Below, one piece after another: positions 63,631-64,000 of a stretch of DNA of 64,000 nt. This DNA is from Cyanobacteria bacterium TGS_CYA1 (GTDB lineage Bacteria; Cyanobacteriota; Vampirovibrionia; Obscuribacterales; Obscuribacteraceae). The stretch covers positions 1-64,000 of the forward strand of contig JAHCIQ010000009.1 of the NCBI GenBank assembly GCA_026129135.1, read 5' to 3'. Numbering within the stretch: the first letter of the stretch is position 1; each line of letters opens with the position of its first letter. Both the position numbers and the translations under genes were made by a program. The notes beneath the pieces were generated by a model. That model was not told where the DNA came from. It saw nothing but the letters and a program-made list of their open reading frames with translations, and searched no databases.

Positions 63631-64000
63631 TGCTTTTCACCAGTTTCCAATATTTATTATTCTTACCTGTTGTAGTTTGTTTGTTTTGGATTCTTCCCAG
63701 GCAAGCTCGTCTACCTATGCTACTTCTCGCCAGCTATCTCTTTTACATGAGCTGGCAGCCAATGTTTGTATTTCTCATTTTCGGAATGACCGTATTCAAT
63801 TGGGTATTAGGAAATATCCTCTCGGCAGCACATGAGAAGAAAAAACTAATATTTGGCTTTGGTATTACGCTCAATTTGCTGTGCCTTGCAATATTTAAGT
63901 ATTCGAACCTTATTTGCTCTTCTCTCAATTCTTTTTCAAATACGTTCTTTGGAAAAAATCCGCATTGGATGTCAGACATCGTTCTGCCTTTAGCAATCTC
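63631..64000 (+). CDS. MBOAT O-acyltransferase (AlgI/DltB-like), partial
   Basis: The first 123 codons of a membrane O-acyltransferase running off the window. FTSFQYLLFLPVVVCLFWIL at the start, LLLASYLFYMSWQPMFVFLI, and ITLNLLCLAIFKYSN match the N-terminal helices of AlgI-type MBOAT proteins. It probably acetylates the glycan, with SGNH proteins such as those at 32952 or 10833 as possible partners. A TATAAT-like box at 63616-63621 is too close to the ATG to be the main promoter. Confidence 0.85.

Noticed and set aside
1-64000. CRISPR arrays, insertion sequences, prophage, tRNA and rRNA genes
   Set aside because: None was recognised on reading either strand. Without a search program, a divergent tRNA could have been missed.

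Overview
The window reads as chromosomal DNA of an uncultured, Gram-negative-type bacterium. A TonB C-terminal-domain protein, ABC export of a surface glycan and many Sec signal peptides imply an outer membrane and a periplasm. The mix of TPR/retropepsin proteins, an HD hydrolase next to ffh, and frequent TTG/GTG starts made me think of the non-photosynthetic relatives of cyanobacteria (Melainabacteria/Vampirovibrionia, Obscuribacterales-like). That placement is recollection and inference only. No rRNA, tRNA, insertion sequence, prophage or CRISPR array was seen.

Left part (1 to about 29.8 kb) is ordinary chromosome with short operons on both strands: glycogen phosphorylase, a thioredoxin-fold protein, a nitroreductase, small membrane and secreted proteins, a higBA toxin-antitoxin pair, an HTH/coiled-coil protein, HD hydrolase-ffh-rpsP-khpA, TPR proteins, a tandem-lobe retropepsin, an acyl-CoA dehydrogenase, a HEAT-repeat protein and the glycine cleavage genes gcvH and gcvT. 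Three noncoding items stand out here: two gapless copies of a 94-nt structured element (9-102 and 4050-4143), a dense array of 7-5-7 palindromes between divergent genes at 5.99-6.07 kb, and a related-looking but different 7-5-7 palindrome pair in front of higBA.

Right part (29.8 to 64 kb) is one large, more A+T-rich surface-glycan island centred on nonulosonic (sialic-acid-like) sugars. A minus-strand operon (40.9 to 34.3 kb) carries two GNAT modules in one protein, a NeuB-type synthase, two methyltransferases, a WbqC-like protein, a PIG-L deacetylase, PseF and PseG. A plus-strand block (41.0 to 48.7 kb) has an ABC-2 exporter (Wzm/Wzt) and an acyltransferase, bracketed by two paralogous capsule-type GT-B proteins. 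A minus-strand operon (53.3 to 48.7 kb) has a large polytopic protein followed by PtmF, PtmB/LegF and PtmA. A plus-strand operon (53.3 kb to the end) has a NeuD-like acetyltransferase, LegB, LegC, LegG, LegI, PtmE, a WbpG/HisF/HisH-type amidination module, PseC and the start of an MBOAT O-acyltransferase.

Together these genes would build a legionaminic-type CMP-sugar by the GDP-sugar route and a second, pseudaminic-related sugar, decorate them (amidino, N-acyl, O-acyl), polymerise them and export the product by an ABC transporter. Several parts come in pairs: two cytidylyltransferases, two NeuB synthases, two PseG-like proteins (one lacking the catalytic histidine), two GT-B proteins and two giant membrane proteins. 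That suggests two parallel nonulosonic-acid branches. PseB is not in the window.
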